A stretch of 64,000 bases of DNA from Streptomyces sp. RKAG293 (GTDB lineage: Bacteria; Actinomycetota; Actinomycetes; Streptomycetales; Streptomycetaceae), in assembly GCF_023701745.1 (NCBI RefSeq), contig NZ_JAJOZB010000001.1, forward strand, positions 3,292,501 through 3,356,500. The letters are read 5' to 3'. The translations under genes were made by a program, and so were the position numbers. This document shows positions 44,601 to 52,821 of the stretch, one piece after another. Each line of letters opens with the position of its first letter. Position 1 is the stretch's first letter. Under the pieces are notes generated by a model. It was not told the origin of the DNA. It saw only the letters and a list, made by a program, of their open reading frames with translations, and did no database searches.

Positions 44601-44947
44601 CAGGTGCGGCGCAGCGAGGGCTGGCCCTGCGTGCTGATCGCGACGACCTCGCCGTCCGGCGTCCAGCCGCGCACCGAGGTCTTCACGCTGCCCCAGTGCG
44701 TCAGCCGCCGCGACGGGCCGCCGTCGACGGGGGCCACGTGCACCTCTGGCGCGCCGTCGCGGGTGGAGGTCCAGGCGACCGTCGTTCCGTCCGGCGAGAT
44801 GCGCGGATGGCCGACCGGCATGTTGTCGGCGCTGACGCGCCAGGCGCGCCCGCCGTCGAGCGGCGCCACCCAGACGTCGTCCTCGGCGACAAAAGCGACC
44901 AACTCACCGTTTACATGCGGATACCGGAGGTACGAAGGCTGTGTCAC
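41666..44947 (-). CDS. Tricorn-like S41 protease
   Basis: 1093 aa cytoplasmic protease. N-terminal beta-propeller region of WD-like repeats (ISPDGTTVAWTSTRDG; FSPDSAWLAWSH), a highly acidic Lys/Glu/Asp linker around residues 555-580, a PDZ-like part and the C-terminal S41 catalytic domain: catalytic His in LGTSHAYVTPPGG, serine in ANEFSGSDGD and Glu near VENHGVDPDVEV, all matching archaeal tricorn. Degrades peptides downstream of the proteasome. GTG start; upstream gene is 46 bp away. Confidence 0.9.
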   Translation of the reverse strand: MTQPSYLRYPHVNGELVAFVAEDDVWVAPLDGGRAWRVSADNMPVGHPRISPDGTTVAWTSTRDGAPEVHVAPVDGGPSRRLTHWGSVKTSVRGWTPDGEVVAISTQGQPSLRRTWARAVPLDGGPARTLPYGPVGDLAYGPDGAVLLLSATMGREAAAWKRYRGGTAGKLWIDLTGGGDFERLHADLDGNLESPLWVGERSEMGAPPAEGWGRIAFLSDHEGTGALYSSLPDGSDLRRHTPLDGFYARQAATDGTRVVYSSAGELHLLDDLESATPRPVEVRLGGQRTDLQPHPVRASHHLGDARPDHTGRGSAVEVRGTTHWVTHRGGPARALAAEPGVRTRLPRTFGGEGDQQVVWVTDAEGEDALELSPAAGLAPGATPRRLAAGRLGRVLELEVSPDGHRIAVASHDGRVLLVETQTGEVREVAASDAGDVTGLAFSPDSAWLAWSHPGPDPLRQLRIAATSDLSVADATPLRFNDYAPAFTPDGKHLAFLSERAFDPVYDAHVFDLSFPNACRPHLITLAATTPSPFGPQRHGRPVEEPDEEGKDDKSEGDKDAESADGEDRPRVPATRVDFEGIADRIVAFPVEAGRYTSLTAAKNGLLWLRHPLLGTLGTALATPEAQPPGSVLERYDLKQLRVEELADDAEDFAVTGDGTKVLLAANGRLRVVPADSKSSDDDDSDANITVDLSRIRVTVRPQDEWRQMYAEAHRMMRDNFWRADMSGVDWNAVGERYKPVLERAATHDDLMDLMWEVQGELGTSHAYVTPPGGHRDALTRQGLLGADIARAEDGRWQFVRVLPGESSDPQARSPLAAPGVAVRADDSLLAVDGHAVDPVAGPGPLLTGAAGKPVELTVAPADGGAVRYVVVVPLADEEPLRYHDWVAGRRAHVHERSGGRLGYLHVPDMVGFGWAQLHRDLRVEVAREGLVVDVRENRGGHTSQLVIEKLARRIVGWDLPRGLRAQSYPLDAPRGPVVAVANEFSGSDGDIVNAAIKALNIGPVVGTRTWGGVVGIDSRYDLVDGTAVTQPKYAFWFEGYGWDVENHGVDPDVEVLQRPQDWAAGTDPQLDTAIDLALASLAEHPAKTPPHLP

Positions 44948-44993
44948 TCCGCCACATTAACCATGATCGAGGACGCGAACGAGCGCTTTGTCT

Positions 44994-45458
44994 TCAGCTT
45001 CTGGCGGATGCGGCGGAGGTTTTGCCGGACGGCCCCGACGTCGCCGAGCAGTCGCCCAGTCCGTTCACGTCGAAGACCGTACGCTTGCCGACCTGCGCGG
45101 TCAGCCGGCCGCGTACACAGCGGCCGTCGAGTTGCTCCGTCACCCGGCCGGTGACGGTGATCTTCTGCTTGTCGGTGGTCTCACCCTGACAGTCCACGGA
45201 CGCGACGCCCTTGACCGGTACACCGGACGCCCGGGGGCTCGCCGTGCCGGAGGCGGTCGTGGCGCCGTCCACCGAGGCGTGGCACGACATCCACTGCACC
45301 TTGATCCCGTGGTCCTGCAACGCCCGGGTGCCCAGCTGGTCCGTGGTGATCGACACCGCCGAGGCGGTCATCCCACTCGCCGGATCGCACGCCACCACTC
45401 CGCCGAACGCGGCCAGTGCGAGGCCTCCGGCCACTCCCCACTGCTGTAAACGCTTCAT
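44994..45458 (-). CDS. Putative lipoprotein of unknown function
   Basis: 154 aa. Signal peptide with lipobox VVAC (Cys24) after MKRLQQWGVAGGLALAAF. The mature part holds four further cysteines, likely two disulfides, and a Thr/Ser-rich middle. No enzyme motif. ATG 45458 is chosen since the signal peptide begins there; the open frame continues far upstream over rsmE in antisense-like composition and is not real. Same strand as tricorn and rsmE. Confidence 0.75.
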   Translation of the reverse strand: MKRLQQWGVAGGLALAAFGGVVACDPASGMTASAVSITTDQLGTRALQDHGIKVQWMSCHASVDGATTASGTASPRASGVPVKGVASVDCQGETTDKQKITVTGRVTEQLDGRCVRGRLTAQVGKRTVFDVNGLGDCSATSGPSGKTSAASARS

Positions 45459-45598
45459 ACCGGCAGGGTCCCGCCGTCCCGCCCCGCGCACATCGCCCAC
45501 ACGACGTAGAACGCCCCTTACGGGACCGGGATTTCGCCACACAGCCGGCGATCCTCGGCGTTCTTCGAGCGGTCTTCGACCCCGTCGGCCGGAACCGC

Positions 45599-46351
45599 TC
45601 AGGACCAGCGGCCGGTGCGCCCGAGGAGCAGCGCGGTCGCGGCGACCCCGGCGGTCGAGGTCCGCAGCACCGTCGCGCCCAGCCGGTACGGCTTGGCCCC
45701 GGCGGCGGCGAAGGCGGCGAGCTCGTCGGGCGAGACCCCGCCCTCCGGGCCGACGACGAGCACGATGTCGCCCTCGGACGGCAGCGCGGCATCGGCCAGC
45801 GGCGCGGAGCCCTCCTCGTGCAGGACGGCGGCGAACGCCGCCCCGCCGAGCAGACCCGCCAGCTGCCGGGTCGTCATCGGCTCCGTGACCTCGGGGAACC
45901 GCAGCCGCCGCGACTGCTTCGCGGCCTCCCGCGCCGTGGAACGCCACTTCGCGAGCGCCTTGGCACCCCGCTCGCCGCGCCACTGCGTGATGCACCGGGA
46001 CGCCGCCCACGGCACGATCGCGTCGACCCCGGTCTCCGTCATCGTCTCGACGGCCAGCTCGCCGCGGTCGCCCTTCGGCAGCGCCTGGACGACGGTGATC
46101 CGCGGCGCCGGCGCCGGTTCGGTGCGCAGCTCCGAGACGGCGACCTCCAGCCGGTCCTTGCCCTCGACGGACGCGACCACGCCGTACGCTCCGGCGCCCT
46201 CGCCGTCCGTCAGGACGATCTCCTCGCCGACCGCGAGCCGCCGCACGGACACCGCGTGCCGCCCCTCGGCACCGGACAGCACCAGCAGTCCGCCGCTCCG
46301 CGACCCGTCCCGCAACTGCTCGGGTTCGACGATGAATACCGGCGCGGTCAT
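45599..46351 (-). CDS. rsmE: 16S rRNA (uracil-1498-N3)-methyltransferase RsmE
   Basis: 250 aa SPOUT methyltransferase acting on the decoding-site region of 16S rRNA. An N-terminal PUA-like domain (LLVLSGAEGRHAVSVRRL) precedes the trefoil-knot motifs VVQALPKGDRGELAVE, CITQWRG and LVVGPEGGVSPDE. ATG 46351 overlaps the stop of the nitronate monooxygenase by four bases, so translation is coupled. The dnaJ-rsmE-HIT order is common, here with the oxygenase inserted. Confidence 0.94.
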   Translation of the reverse strand: MTAPVFIVEPEQLRDGSRSGGLLVLSGAEGRHAVSVRRLAVGEEIVLTDGEGAGAYGVVASVEGKDRLEVAVSELRTEPAPAPRITVVQALPKGDRGELAVETMTETGVDAIVPWAASRCITQWRGERGAKALAKWRSTAREAAKQSRRLRFPEVTEPMTTRQLAGLLGGAAFAAVLHEEGSAPLADAALPSEGDIVLVVGPEGGVSPDELAAFAAAGAKPYRLGATVLRTSTAGVAATALLLGRTGRWS

Positions 46352-47412
46352 CCCAAGGCCTTCCGTGCTGCGTTGAGTTCTTCCATGAGCACGGCGACGA
46401 GTTCGCCCGCCGGCAGGTCGCGGGCCAGCCGGTGTCCCTGCCCCGCCCACAGCGCCATCGCCTGCGGATCACCGGCCGCCGCCGCGGCCTTGCGGATGCC
46501 CGCGGTCAGATGGTGGATCTGCGGATACCCGGCGGGCGCGTACGGCCCGTGCTCGCGCATGAAGCGATTGACCAGCCCGCGCGCCGGCCGCCCGGAGAAC
46601 GCCCGGGTGAACTCGGTGCGGGCGTAGACCGGGTCGGTGACGGCCCGCTTGTGCAGCGCGTTGGCCCCGGACTCGGGAGAGACGAGGAAGGCGGTGCCCA
46701 GCTGCGCGGCGTCCGCGCCCACCGCCAGGACGGCCGCGATCTGGTTGCCGCGCATCAGCCCGCCCGTCGCGATGATCGGCAGCTGGACGGCGTCACGGAC
46801 CTGCGGAACGAGCGACAGCAGCCCGAACCCCGCGTGGTCCAGCTCCGGATCGTCCCGGTGGGTGCCCTGGTGGCCGCCCGCCTCCGTCCCCTGCACGCAC
46901 ACCGCGTCGGCGCCCGCCCACTGGGCGGCGAGCGCCTCACCGGGTGTGGTGACCGTGACCACGGTGTACGTCCCGGCCTTCGCGAACGCGTCGAAGACCG
47001 GCCGGTCAGGGCAGCCGAACGTGAAGCTGACGACGGGGACCGGATTGTCCAGCAGGATCGCGACCTTGGCGTCGTACGCGTCGTCCTGCCCCGATTCGGG
47101 GTCGCCGAGCGGGGTGGAGTACCAGGCGGCCTCGCCCGCGAGCTGCTCGGCGTAGACCTCGACGGCGGACCGGTCGGCGGTGTCGGGCTGCGGAGTGAAG
47201 AGATTCACGCCGAAGGGGTTCGACGTCAGGCCGCGCAGCTGCCGGATCTCCTCGTACATCGCTTCCGGCGTCTTGTACCCGGCGGCGAGGAAACCCAGGC
47301 CGCCGGCGTCACTCACGGCCGCGGCGAGCCGCGGGGTGGACCCGCCGCCGGCCATCGGCGCCTGGATGATCGGGAACGCCGAGAACGACGAGAGATCGGT
47401 CAACGCGGACAT
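46348..47412 (-). CDS. Nitronate monooxygenase (2-nitropropane dioxygenase family)
   Basis: 354 aa FMN-dependent TIM-barrel enzyme that oxidises alkyl nitronates. FPIIQAPMAGG and GGLGFLAAGY at the N-terminus, VQGTEAGGHQGTH with the catalytic-type His, and LPIIATGGLMRGNQIAAVLAVGADAAQLGTAF for phosphate binding are typical. Coupled to rsmE by an ATGA overlap. A terminator hairpin (47432-47460) separates it from dnaJ. Confidence 0.9.
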   Translation of the reverse strand: MSALTDLSSFSAFPIIQAPMAGGGSTPRLAAAVSDAGGLGFLAAGYKTPEAMYEEIRQLRGLTSNPFGVNLFTPQPDTADRSAVEVYAEQLAGEAAWYSTPLGDPESGQDDAYDAKVAILLDNPVPVVSFTFGCPDRPVFDAFAKAGTYTVVTVTTPGEALAAQWAGADAVCVQGTEAGGHQGTHRDDPELDHAGFGLLSLVPQVRDAVQLPIIATGGLMRGNQIAAVLAVGADAAQLGTAFLVSPESGANALHKRAVTDPVYARTEFTRAFSGRPARGLVNRFMREHGPYAPAGYPQIHHLTAGIRKAAAAAGDPQAMALWAGQGHRLARDLPAGELVAVLMEELNAARKALG

Positions 47413-47431
47413 ACGCCCATCGTTTCACGCC

Positions 47432-47460
47432 GGGCGGGCCCGAACAGGTCGGGCCCGCCC
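47432..47460 (-). terminator. Terminator of hrcA-dnaJ
   Basis: Perfect 12-bp stem (47432-47443 with 47449-47460), 5-base loop, between the dnaJ end and the start of the nitronate monooxygenase gene on the minus strand. Confidence 0.75.
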
Positions 47461-47536
47461 AAGGGCGGCACCCCGGCCGAAGGCTGGGGGACGGTCGGAG
47501 CCGGAACCGGCGCCCCGCTGGACGCCGCCGGCGGCC

Positions 47537-48670
47537 TCAGCGGCCGTTGAAAGCGTCCTTCAACCGGGAGAACAGCCCCTGCTGGCCGGGCTGGAAGTGA
47601 CCGGTGGGCCGCTCCTCGCCGCGCAACTTGGCCAGCTGCCGCAGCAGGTCCTCCTGCGCGGCGTCGAGCTTGTTGGGCGTGATGACCTCGACGTGCACGA
47701 TCAGGTCACCACGGCCGCCGCCCCGCAGATGGGTCACCCCGCGCTGGTGCAGCGGGATCGACTGGCCGGACTGGGTACCGGGCCGGACGTCGATCTCCTC
47801 CATGCCGTCGAGCGTCTCCAGCGGGCACTTCGTGCCCAGGGACGCCGCCGTCATCGGGATCGTGACCGTGCAGTGCAGATCGTCGCCGCGCCGCTGGAAG
47901 GTCGGGTGCGGAAGCTCCCGGATCTCCACGTACAGGTCACCGGCGGGGCCGCCGCCGGGGCCGACCTCGCCCTCGCCCGCCAGCTGGATGCGGGTGCCGT
48001 TGTCGACGCCCGCCGGGATCTTGACCGTGAGCGTGCGACGGGACCTGACCCGGCCGTCGCCCGCGCACTCCGGGCACGGCGTCGGCACCACGGTGCCGAA
48101 GCCCTGGCACTGCGGGCACGGCCGCGAGGTCATGACCTGGCCCAGGAAGGACCGGGTGACCTGCGAGACCTCACCGCGGCCACGGCACATGTCGCAGGTC
48201 TGCGCCGCCGTGCCGGGCGCAGCGCCCTCGCCTGAGCAGGTGCCGCACGTCACCGCCGTGTCGACCTGGAGGTCCTTGGTGGTGCCGAAGGCCGCCTCGT
48301 CCAGCTCGATCTCCAGCCGGATCATGGCGTCCTGGCCGCGCCGGGTCCGCGACCGCGGCCCGCGCTGCTGGGACTGCCCGAAGAAGGCGTCCATGATGTC
48401 GCTGAAGTTGCCGAAACCGGCTCCGAAGCCGCCCGCGCCACCGCCGCCGGAGGACGACAGAGGGTCGCCGCCCAGGTCGTAGACCTGCTTCTTCGCCGGG
48501 TCCGAGAGCACCTCGTACGCGGCGTTGATCTCCTTGAAGCGCTCCTGGGTCTTCGGATCCGGATTCACATCCGGATGCAGCTCGCGCGCGAGGCGGCGGA
48601 AGGCCTTCTTGATCTCGTCCTGTCCGGCGTCACGGCGCACGCCAAGGACCGCGTAATAGTCCGTGGCCAC
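47537..48670 (-). CDS. dnaJ: Molecular chaperone DnaJ
   Basis: 377 aa type I Hsp40. J-domain with HPD (ARELHPDVNPD), Gly-rich linker (SSSGGGGAGGFGAGFGNF), four CxxCxGxG zinc repeats (CGTCSGEG, CDMCRGRG, CPQCQGFG, CPECAGDG) and a C-terminal substrate domain. Begins GTG directly behind the hrcA stop (no gap). This is the hrcA-linked DnaJ (second copy in Streptomyces, the other being with dnaK). Likely controlled by HrcA/CIRCE at 49733-49759. Confidence 0.95.
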   Translation of the reverse strand: MATDYYAVLGVRRDAGQDEIKKAFRRLARELHPDVNPDPKTQERFKEINAAYEVLSDPAKKQVYDLGGDPLSSSGGGGAGGFGAGFGNFSDIMDAFFGQSQQRGPRSRTRRGQDAMIRLEIELDEAAFGTTKDLQVDTAVTCGTCSGEGAAPGTAAQTCDMCRGRGEVSQVTRSFLGQVMTSRPCPQCQGFGTVVPTPCPECAGDGRVRSRRTLTVKIPAGVDNGTRIQLAGEGEVGPGGGPAGDLYVEIRELPHPTFQRRGDDLHCTVTIPMTAASLGTKCPLETLDGMEEIDVRPGTQSGQSIPLHQRGVTHLRGGGRGDLIVHVEVITPNKLDAAQEDLLRQLAKLRGEERPTGHFQPGQQGLFSRLKDAFNGR

Positions 48671-49687
48671 CTACGACTCCGCCAGGATCTGTCCGACGTA
48701 ACGTGCCACTGCGCGTACCGCTCCCATCGTTCCGGGGTAGTCCATGCGGGTCGGTCCGACCACACCGAGTTTGGCGACTGCCTCGTCGCCCGAACCGTAG
48801 CCGACCGCCACAACGGATGTGGAATTCAAGCCCTCGTGAAAATTCTCATGCCCGATCCGCACGGTCATGCCCGAGTCGTTGGCCTCACCGAGGAGCTTGA
48901 GGAGCACCATCTGCTCCTCAAGGGCCTCCATGACCGGCCGGATCGTCAGCGGGAAGTCGTGGTTGAAGCGGGTCAGGTTCGCCGCGCCGCCGAGCATGAT
49001 GCGCTCCTCGGTCTCCTCGACGAGCGTCTCCAGCAGCGTCGCCAGCAGGATCGACACCGACGGCCGGTCGTCGTACTCGAAGCCGTCCGGCAGATCCGCC
49101 ACCAGCGGCGGGACGTCCGCGAACCGGCGGCCCACCACCCGGGCGTTCAGCCGGGCCCGGACATCGGCGAGCAGCGTGTCGCTCATCGGCGCCGGGCAGT
49201 CGATGAGCCGCTGCTCGACCCGTCCGGTGTCGGTGATGAGGACCAGCATGATCCGGGCCGGGGCCAGCGCCAGGAGCTCGACGTGCCGCACCGAGGAGCG
49301 GGTGAGCGACGGGTACTGGACGACGGCGACCTGCCGGGTGAGCTGCGCGAGCAGCCGTACGGTGCGGCCCACCACGTCGTCGAGGTCCACCGCGCCGTCC
49401 AGGAAGTTCTGGATCGCGCGCCGCTCGGCGGACGTGAGCGGCTTCACCCCGGCCAGTTTGTCGACGAACAGCCGGTAGCCCTTGTCCGTCGGGATCCGGC
49501 CCGCGCTGGTGTGGGGCTGGTGGATGTAGCCCTCGTCCTCCAGCGCCGCCATGTCGTTGCGCACCGTGGCCGGCGAGACGCCCAGGCCATGGCGCTCGGT
49601 GAGCGCCTTGGAGCCGACCGGCTCCTCGGTGCCCACATAGTCCTGGACGATGGCGCGCAGTACTTCGAGTCTGCGTTCGCTGAGCAT
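48671..49687 (-). CDS. hrcA: Heat-inducible transcription repressor HrcA
   Basis: 338 aa repressor of heat-shock genes. N-terminal winged helix ([44 protein letters not shown]) and a GAF-like domain with [13 protein letters not shown] 49687 has TGGAGGTG upstream; a longer open frame begins in the CIRCE region and is rejected. A CIRCE element lies 46 bp upstream of the start, so it is autoregulated. Followed by dnaJ without spacing. Confidence 0.95.
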   Translation of the reverse strand: MLSERRLEVLRAIVQDYVGTEEPVGSKALTERHGLGVSPATVRNDMAALEDEGYIHQPHTSAGRIPTDKGYRLFVDKLAGVKPLTSAERRAIQNFLDGAVDLDDVVGRTVRLLAQLTRQVAVVQYPSLTRSSVRHVELLALAPARIMLVLITDTGRVEQRLIDCPAPMSDTLLADVRARLNARVVGRRFADVPPLVADLPDGFEYDDRPSVSILLATLLETLVEETEERIMLGGAANLTRFNHDFPLTIRPVMEALEEQMVLLKLLGEANDSGMTVRIGHENFHEGLNSTSVVAVGYGSGDEAVAKLGVVGPTRMDYPGTMGAVRAVARYVGQILAES

Positions 49688-49732
49688 CGCGCACACCTCC
49701 AGCCGTAGATCCCGCACCAGCACTGCCGTGGC

Positions 49733-49759
49733 CTGGCACTCATCCGATACGAGTGCCAA
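49733..49759. promoter_or_regulatory. CIRCE element of hrcA-dnaJ
   Basis: Inverted repeat CTGGCACTC-N9-GAGTGCCAA (49733-49741 and 49751-49759), on the minus strand TTGGCACTC-N9-GAGTGCCAG, matching the HrcA operator TTAGCACTC-N9-GAGTGCTAA. Confidence 0.93.
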
Positions 49760-49855
49760 CATCCCCCGCAGTCAGTGTACGGCGGAGTAGCAAGGCCCCG
49801 GCAAGGGTCGCAACGGTAGCGCGCGGGCAGGGTTCCCCGGCGATAGCGTCACAGG

Positions 49856-50581
49856 GTGGATACCGCAGAGTCCGGCGCCGACGGCTGGGAGCACCTGGCT
49901 CCCGGCGTCGCCCGCCGCCGTCTTCCCTTCCTCGACGTCACGATCGGCCTGGTCGTGGGTGACGAGGGCGTACTGCTCATCGACACCGGCTCCACCCTCG
50001 CCGAGGGCGCTCGACTACGGCTGCAGGTGCGGGAACTGACCGGTCGCCCTGTGACGCACATCGCTCTCACCCACGCCCACTTCGACCATGTCTTCGGCGC
50101 CGCCGCCTTCTCCGGGGTGCGGGTGTACGGGCACCGGGCACTCGACGGCTGCCTGGAGCGCGGCCGCGACGCGCTCCGCGAGGACGCGGTCACGCACGGC
50201 GTCGGCCCCGGGCCCGCGGCCGAGGCGGCGGACGTCCTGGTGCGCCCGGACCGGCTCGTCGACGACGGGTACGAACTCGACCTCGGCGGCGGCCGCACCG
50301 CCCTGCTCTTCCACCCCGGCACGGGCCACACCACCCACGACCTGGCCGTGTACGTGCCCGGAACGCCCGCCGTCGTGTTCTGCGGCGACCTCGTCGAGGA
50401 GTCCGGCGAACCGCAGGCGGGCCCCGACGCCGTCCCCGCCGCCTGGCCCGCCACCCTCGACCGGCTGCTCGCGGTTGGCGGCGAGACCGCTGTCTACGTC
50501 CCCGGCCACGGCGCCGCCGTGGACGCCCGCTTCGTCCGCGCCCAACGCGACGCCCTGACGGCCCGGTTCACCGCGTCGTAG
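49856..50581 (+). CDS. Metallo-beta-lactamase-fold hydrolase
   Basis: 241 aa. Zinc motif ALTHAHFDHVFG, LLIDTGSTLAEG before it, later FHPGTGHTTHDLAVYV, FCGDLVEES and a terminal VPGHGAAV: a glyoxalase II-like MBL protein of unspecified substrate. GTG start; a TAGCGT hexamer occupies exactly -12 to -7, suggesting a leaderless transcript. Divergent from hrcA. Confidence 0.87.
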   Translation: MDTAESGADGWEHLAPGVARRRLPFLDVTIGLVVGDEGVLLIDTGSTLAEGARLRLQVRELTGRPVTHIALTHAHFDHVFGAAAFSGVRVYGHRALDGCLERGRDALREDAVTHGVGPGPAAEAADVLVRPDRLVDDGYELDLGGGRTALLFHPGTGHTTHDLAVYVPGTPAVVFCGDLVEESGEPQAGPDAVPAAWPATLDRLLAVGGETAVYVPGHGAAVDARFVRAQRDALTARFTAS

Positions 50582-50618
50582 CCCCCGCCCAGGACGCTGT
50601 CCTGGATACGATCCGCCC

Positions 50619-51452
50619 ATGCGCAGCAGAGAGTACGGTCCCGACCTCACCCCGCCCTGGAAGAAGAGCGTGCCCGCGCCCGAGGTGGCGGCGGAGCCGG
50701 ATCTGGTGGTGGAGGAGGTCTCGACGGGCTTCTGCGGGGCGGTGGTCCGCTGCGAGAAGACGGCGGAGGGGTTGACCGTGACGCTGGAGGACCGCTTCGG
50801 CAAGCACCGGGTCTTCCCCATGGAGCCGCGCGGCTTCCTGCTCGACGGCGAACCCGTCACCCTCGTCCGCCCCCGCACCGGCGGCCCCGGCGCGCAGCGC
50901 GGGCCGCTGCTGTCCGCGTCGGGCTCGATCGCGGTCCAGGGCGCCCGCGCCCGGGTGGCGCGGGCCGGACGGATCTACGTGGAGGGCCGGCACGACGCGG
51001 AGCTGGTCGAGCGGGTCTGGGGCCACGACCTGCGCGTCGAGGGCATCGTCGTCGAGTACCTGGAGGGCATCGACGACCTGCCGGCGATCGTCGCCGCGTT
51101 CTCCCCCGGCCCGGACGCACGGCTCGGCGTCCTCGTCGACCACCTGGTGCCGGGATCGAAGGAGTCCCGGCTCGCGAGCCAGGTCTCCGGCGTCGCCGAC
51201 GTCCTCGTCGTCGGCCACCCCTACATCGACGTCTGGGAGGCCGTGAAGCCGTCCTCCGTCGGCATCCCCGCCTGGCCCTCCGTACCGCGCGGCCAGGACT
51301 GGAAGACCGGCGTCTGCGAGGCGCTGGGCTGGCGGGAGACCACCGGCGAGGCCTGGCAGCGGATCCTGGCCTCGGTCCACACGTACAAGGACGTGGAACC
51401 GGCACTGCTGGGCCGCGTGGAAGAACTGATCGACTTCGTCACGGCCCCCTGA
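50619..51452 (+). CDS. DUF3097 family protein
   Basis: 277 aa conserved actinobacterial protein, found near hemW and hrcA. After an N-terminal beta-rich region (residues 30-85), RIYVEGRHDAELVERVWG (Glu122) and RLGVLVDHLVPGSKE (Asp174) recall the acidic residues of TOPRIM domains, followed by VLVVGHPYIDVWEAVKP. Function unknown; the TOPRIM comparison is inference. A TACGAT hexamer sits exactly at -12 to -7 of the ATG, so it is probably leaderless. Convergent with hemW. Confidence 0.88.
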   Translation: MRSREYGPDLTPPWKKSVPAPEVAAEPDLVVEEVSTGFCGAVVRCEKTAEGLTVTLEDRFGKHRVFPMEPRGFLLDGEPVTLVRPRTGGPGAQRGPLLSASGSIAVQGARARVARAGRIYVEGRHDAELVERVWGHDLRVEGIVVEYLEGIDDLPAIVAAFSPGPDARLGVLVDHLVPGSKESRLASQVSGVADVLVVGHPYIDVWEAVKPSSVGIPAWPSVPRGQDWKTGVCEALGWRETTGEAWQRILASVHTYKDVEPALLGRVEELIDFVTAP

Positions 51453-51507
51453 GCCGGCCTGCCCACGCAGCACCCCATCCAGCCCTTGCGCCACGGCCCC
51501 CACCCGC

Positions 51508-52740
51508 TCAGTCGACCAGGTCCCGCACCACCGCATCGGCCAGCAACCGTCCGCGCAGCGTGAGAACGGCCCGCCCGGCCGCAAAAGGCTCCGGCTGGAG
51601 CAGCCCATCCGTCACCGCTCGCGCCGCGGCCGCCGCCCCCGCCGGCGCCAGCAACCCCAGCGGGCACCCCGCCGCCAGCCGCAGCTCCAGCAGGATCCGC
51701 TCGACGCGCCGGTCCTCGTCCGCCAGCAGCTCCCGTCCCGCGCCGGGGCTGCGCCCCTCGGACAGCGCCTGCGCGTACGCGCCCGGGTGCTTGACGTTCC
51801 ACCACCGCACGCCGCCGACGTGACTGTGCGCGCCGGGGCCCGCGCCCCACCAGTCCGCGCCGGTCCAGTACAGCTCGTTGTGCCGGCAGCGCCCCGCTTC
51901 GGTCGTCGCCCAGTTCGACACCTCGTACCAGTCGAATCCGGCCGCGGCGAACCGCTCGTCGGCGATCAGGTACCGGTCGGCGTGCACGTCGTCGTCGGTC
52001 ATCGGCACCTCGCCGCGGCGGATCCGCCGCGCCAGCTGGGTGCCCTCCTCGACGATCAGGGCGTACGCGGAGACGTGGTCGGGTCCGGCGCCGATCGCCG
52101 CGTCCAGCGAGGCCCGCCAGTCGTCGTCCGACTCGCCCGGCGTGCCGTAGATCAGGTCCAGGTTGACGTGTTCGAAGCCGGCGGCGCGCGCCTCCGCGAC
52201 GCAGGCCTCCGGCCGGCCCGGGGTGTGTTTGCGGTCCAGGATCTTCAGGACGTGCTGCTTGGCGCTCTGCATGCCGAACGAGATCCGGTTGAAGCCGCCC
52301 GCCCGCAGCTCCGCGAGGTAGGCCGGGTCGACGGACTCGGGGTTGGCCTCCGTGGAGATCTCCGCGCCCGGCGCGAAGCCGAACTCGGCGCGGATCGCGG
52401 CCAGCATCCGGACCAGGTCGGCGGCCGGGAGCAGCGTCGGGGTGCCGCCGCCGACGAAGACGGTCTCGACCTGGCGCGGGTCGTCGCCGAGCACCTTGCG
52501 GGCGAGCCGGACCTCGTCGATCAGGTAGTCCGCGTAGTTCTCCCGTGAGGCGAGGACCCCGCCGGAGCCACGCAGCTCGCTCGCGGTGTAGGTGTTGAAG
52601 TCGCAGTAGCCGCAGCGCGTGGCGCAGTACGGGACGTGCAGATAGAACCCCAGCGGCCGGGCGCCCGCCCCTGCGAGCGCGCTCGCGGGCAGCGCCCCGT
52701 CCTCGGGCATCGGCTCACCATCAGGCAGTACGGAAGGCAT
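51508..52740 (-). CDS. hemW: Radical SAM heme chaperone HemW
   Basis: 410 aa. Radical SAM motif PYCATRCGYCDF (Cys39, Cys43, Cys46), VFVGGGTPTLL and GMQSAKQHVLKILDRKH follow the HemW/HemN pattern; lacks the features of oxygen-independent coproporphyrinogen oxidase that would need a second substrate site, so the heme-chaperone name is used. ATG 52740; GACAAT at -12 to -7 suggests a leaderless message. Upstream in the usual order is lepA (through the ligase gene). Confidence 0.9.
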   Translation of the reverse strand: MPSVLPDGEPMPEDGALPASALAGAGARPLGFYLHVPYCATRCGYCDFNTYTASELRGSGGVLASRENYADYLIDEVRLARKVLGDDPRQVETVFVGGGTPTLLPAADLVRMLAAIRAEFGFAPGAEISTEANPESVDPAYLAELRAGGFNRISFGMQSAKQHVLKILDRKHTPGRPEACVAEARAAGFEHVNLDLIYGTPGESDDDWRASLDAAIGAGPDHVSAYALIVEEGTQLARRIRRGEVPMTDDDVHADRYLIADERFAAAGFDWYEVSNWATTEAGRCRHNELYWTGADWWGAGPGAHSHVGGVRWWNVKHPGAYAQALSEGRSPGAGRELLADEDRRVERILLELRLAAGCPLGLLAPAGAAAAARAVTDGLLQPEPFAAGRAVLTLRGRLLADAVVRDLVD

Positions 52741-52821
52741 GACCCCATTGTCCGCCCCCGGCGGCGGCGCTCGTCCCACCCGCTCGGGGACGGACCGCCG
52801 CCGGGCTCACCCGGCCTGGTC

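Noticed and set aside
41450..45154. 1234-codon plus-strand frame over the tricorn gene
   Set aside because: Exactly antisense to the tricorn-like protease; its protein lacks any domain and has shadow composition.
44994..46472. 492-codon minus-strand frame covering rsmE and the lipoprotein
   Set aside because: Only its C-terminal 154 codons, starting MKRLQQW with a lipobox, are credible; the rest overlaps rsmE in another frame with shadow composition.
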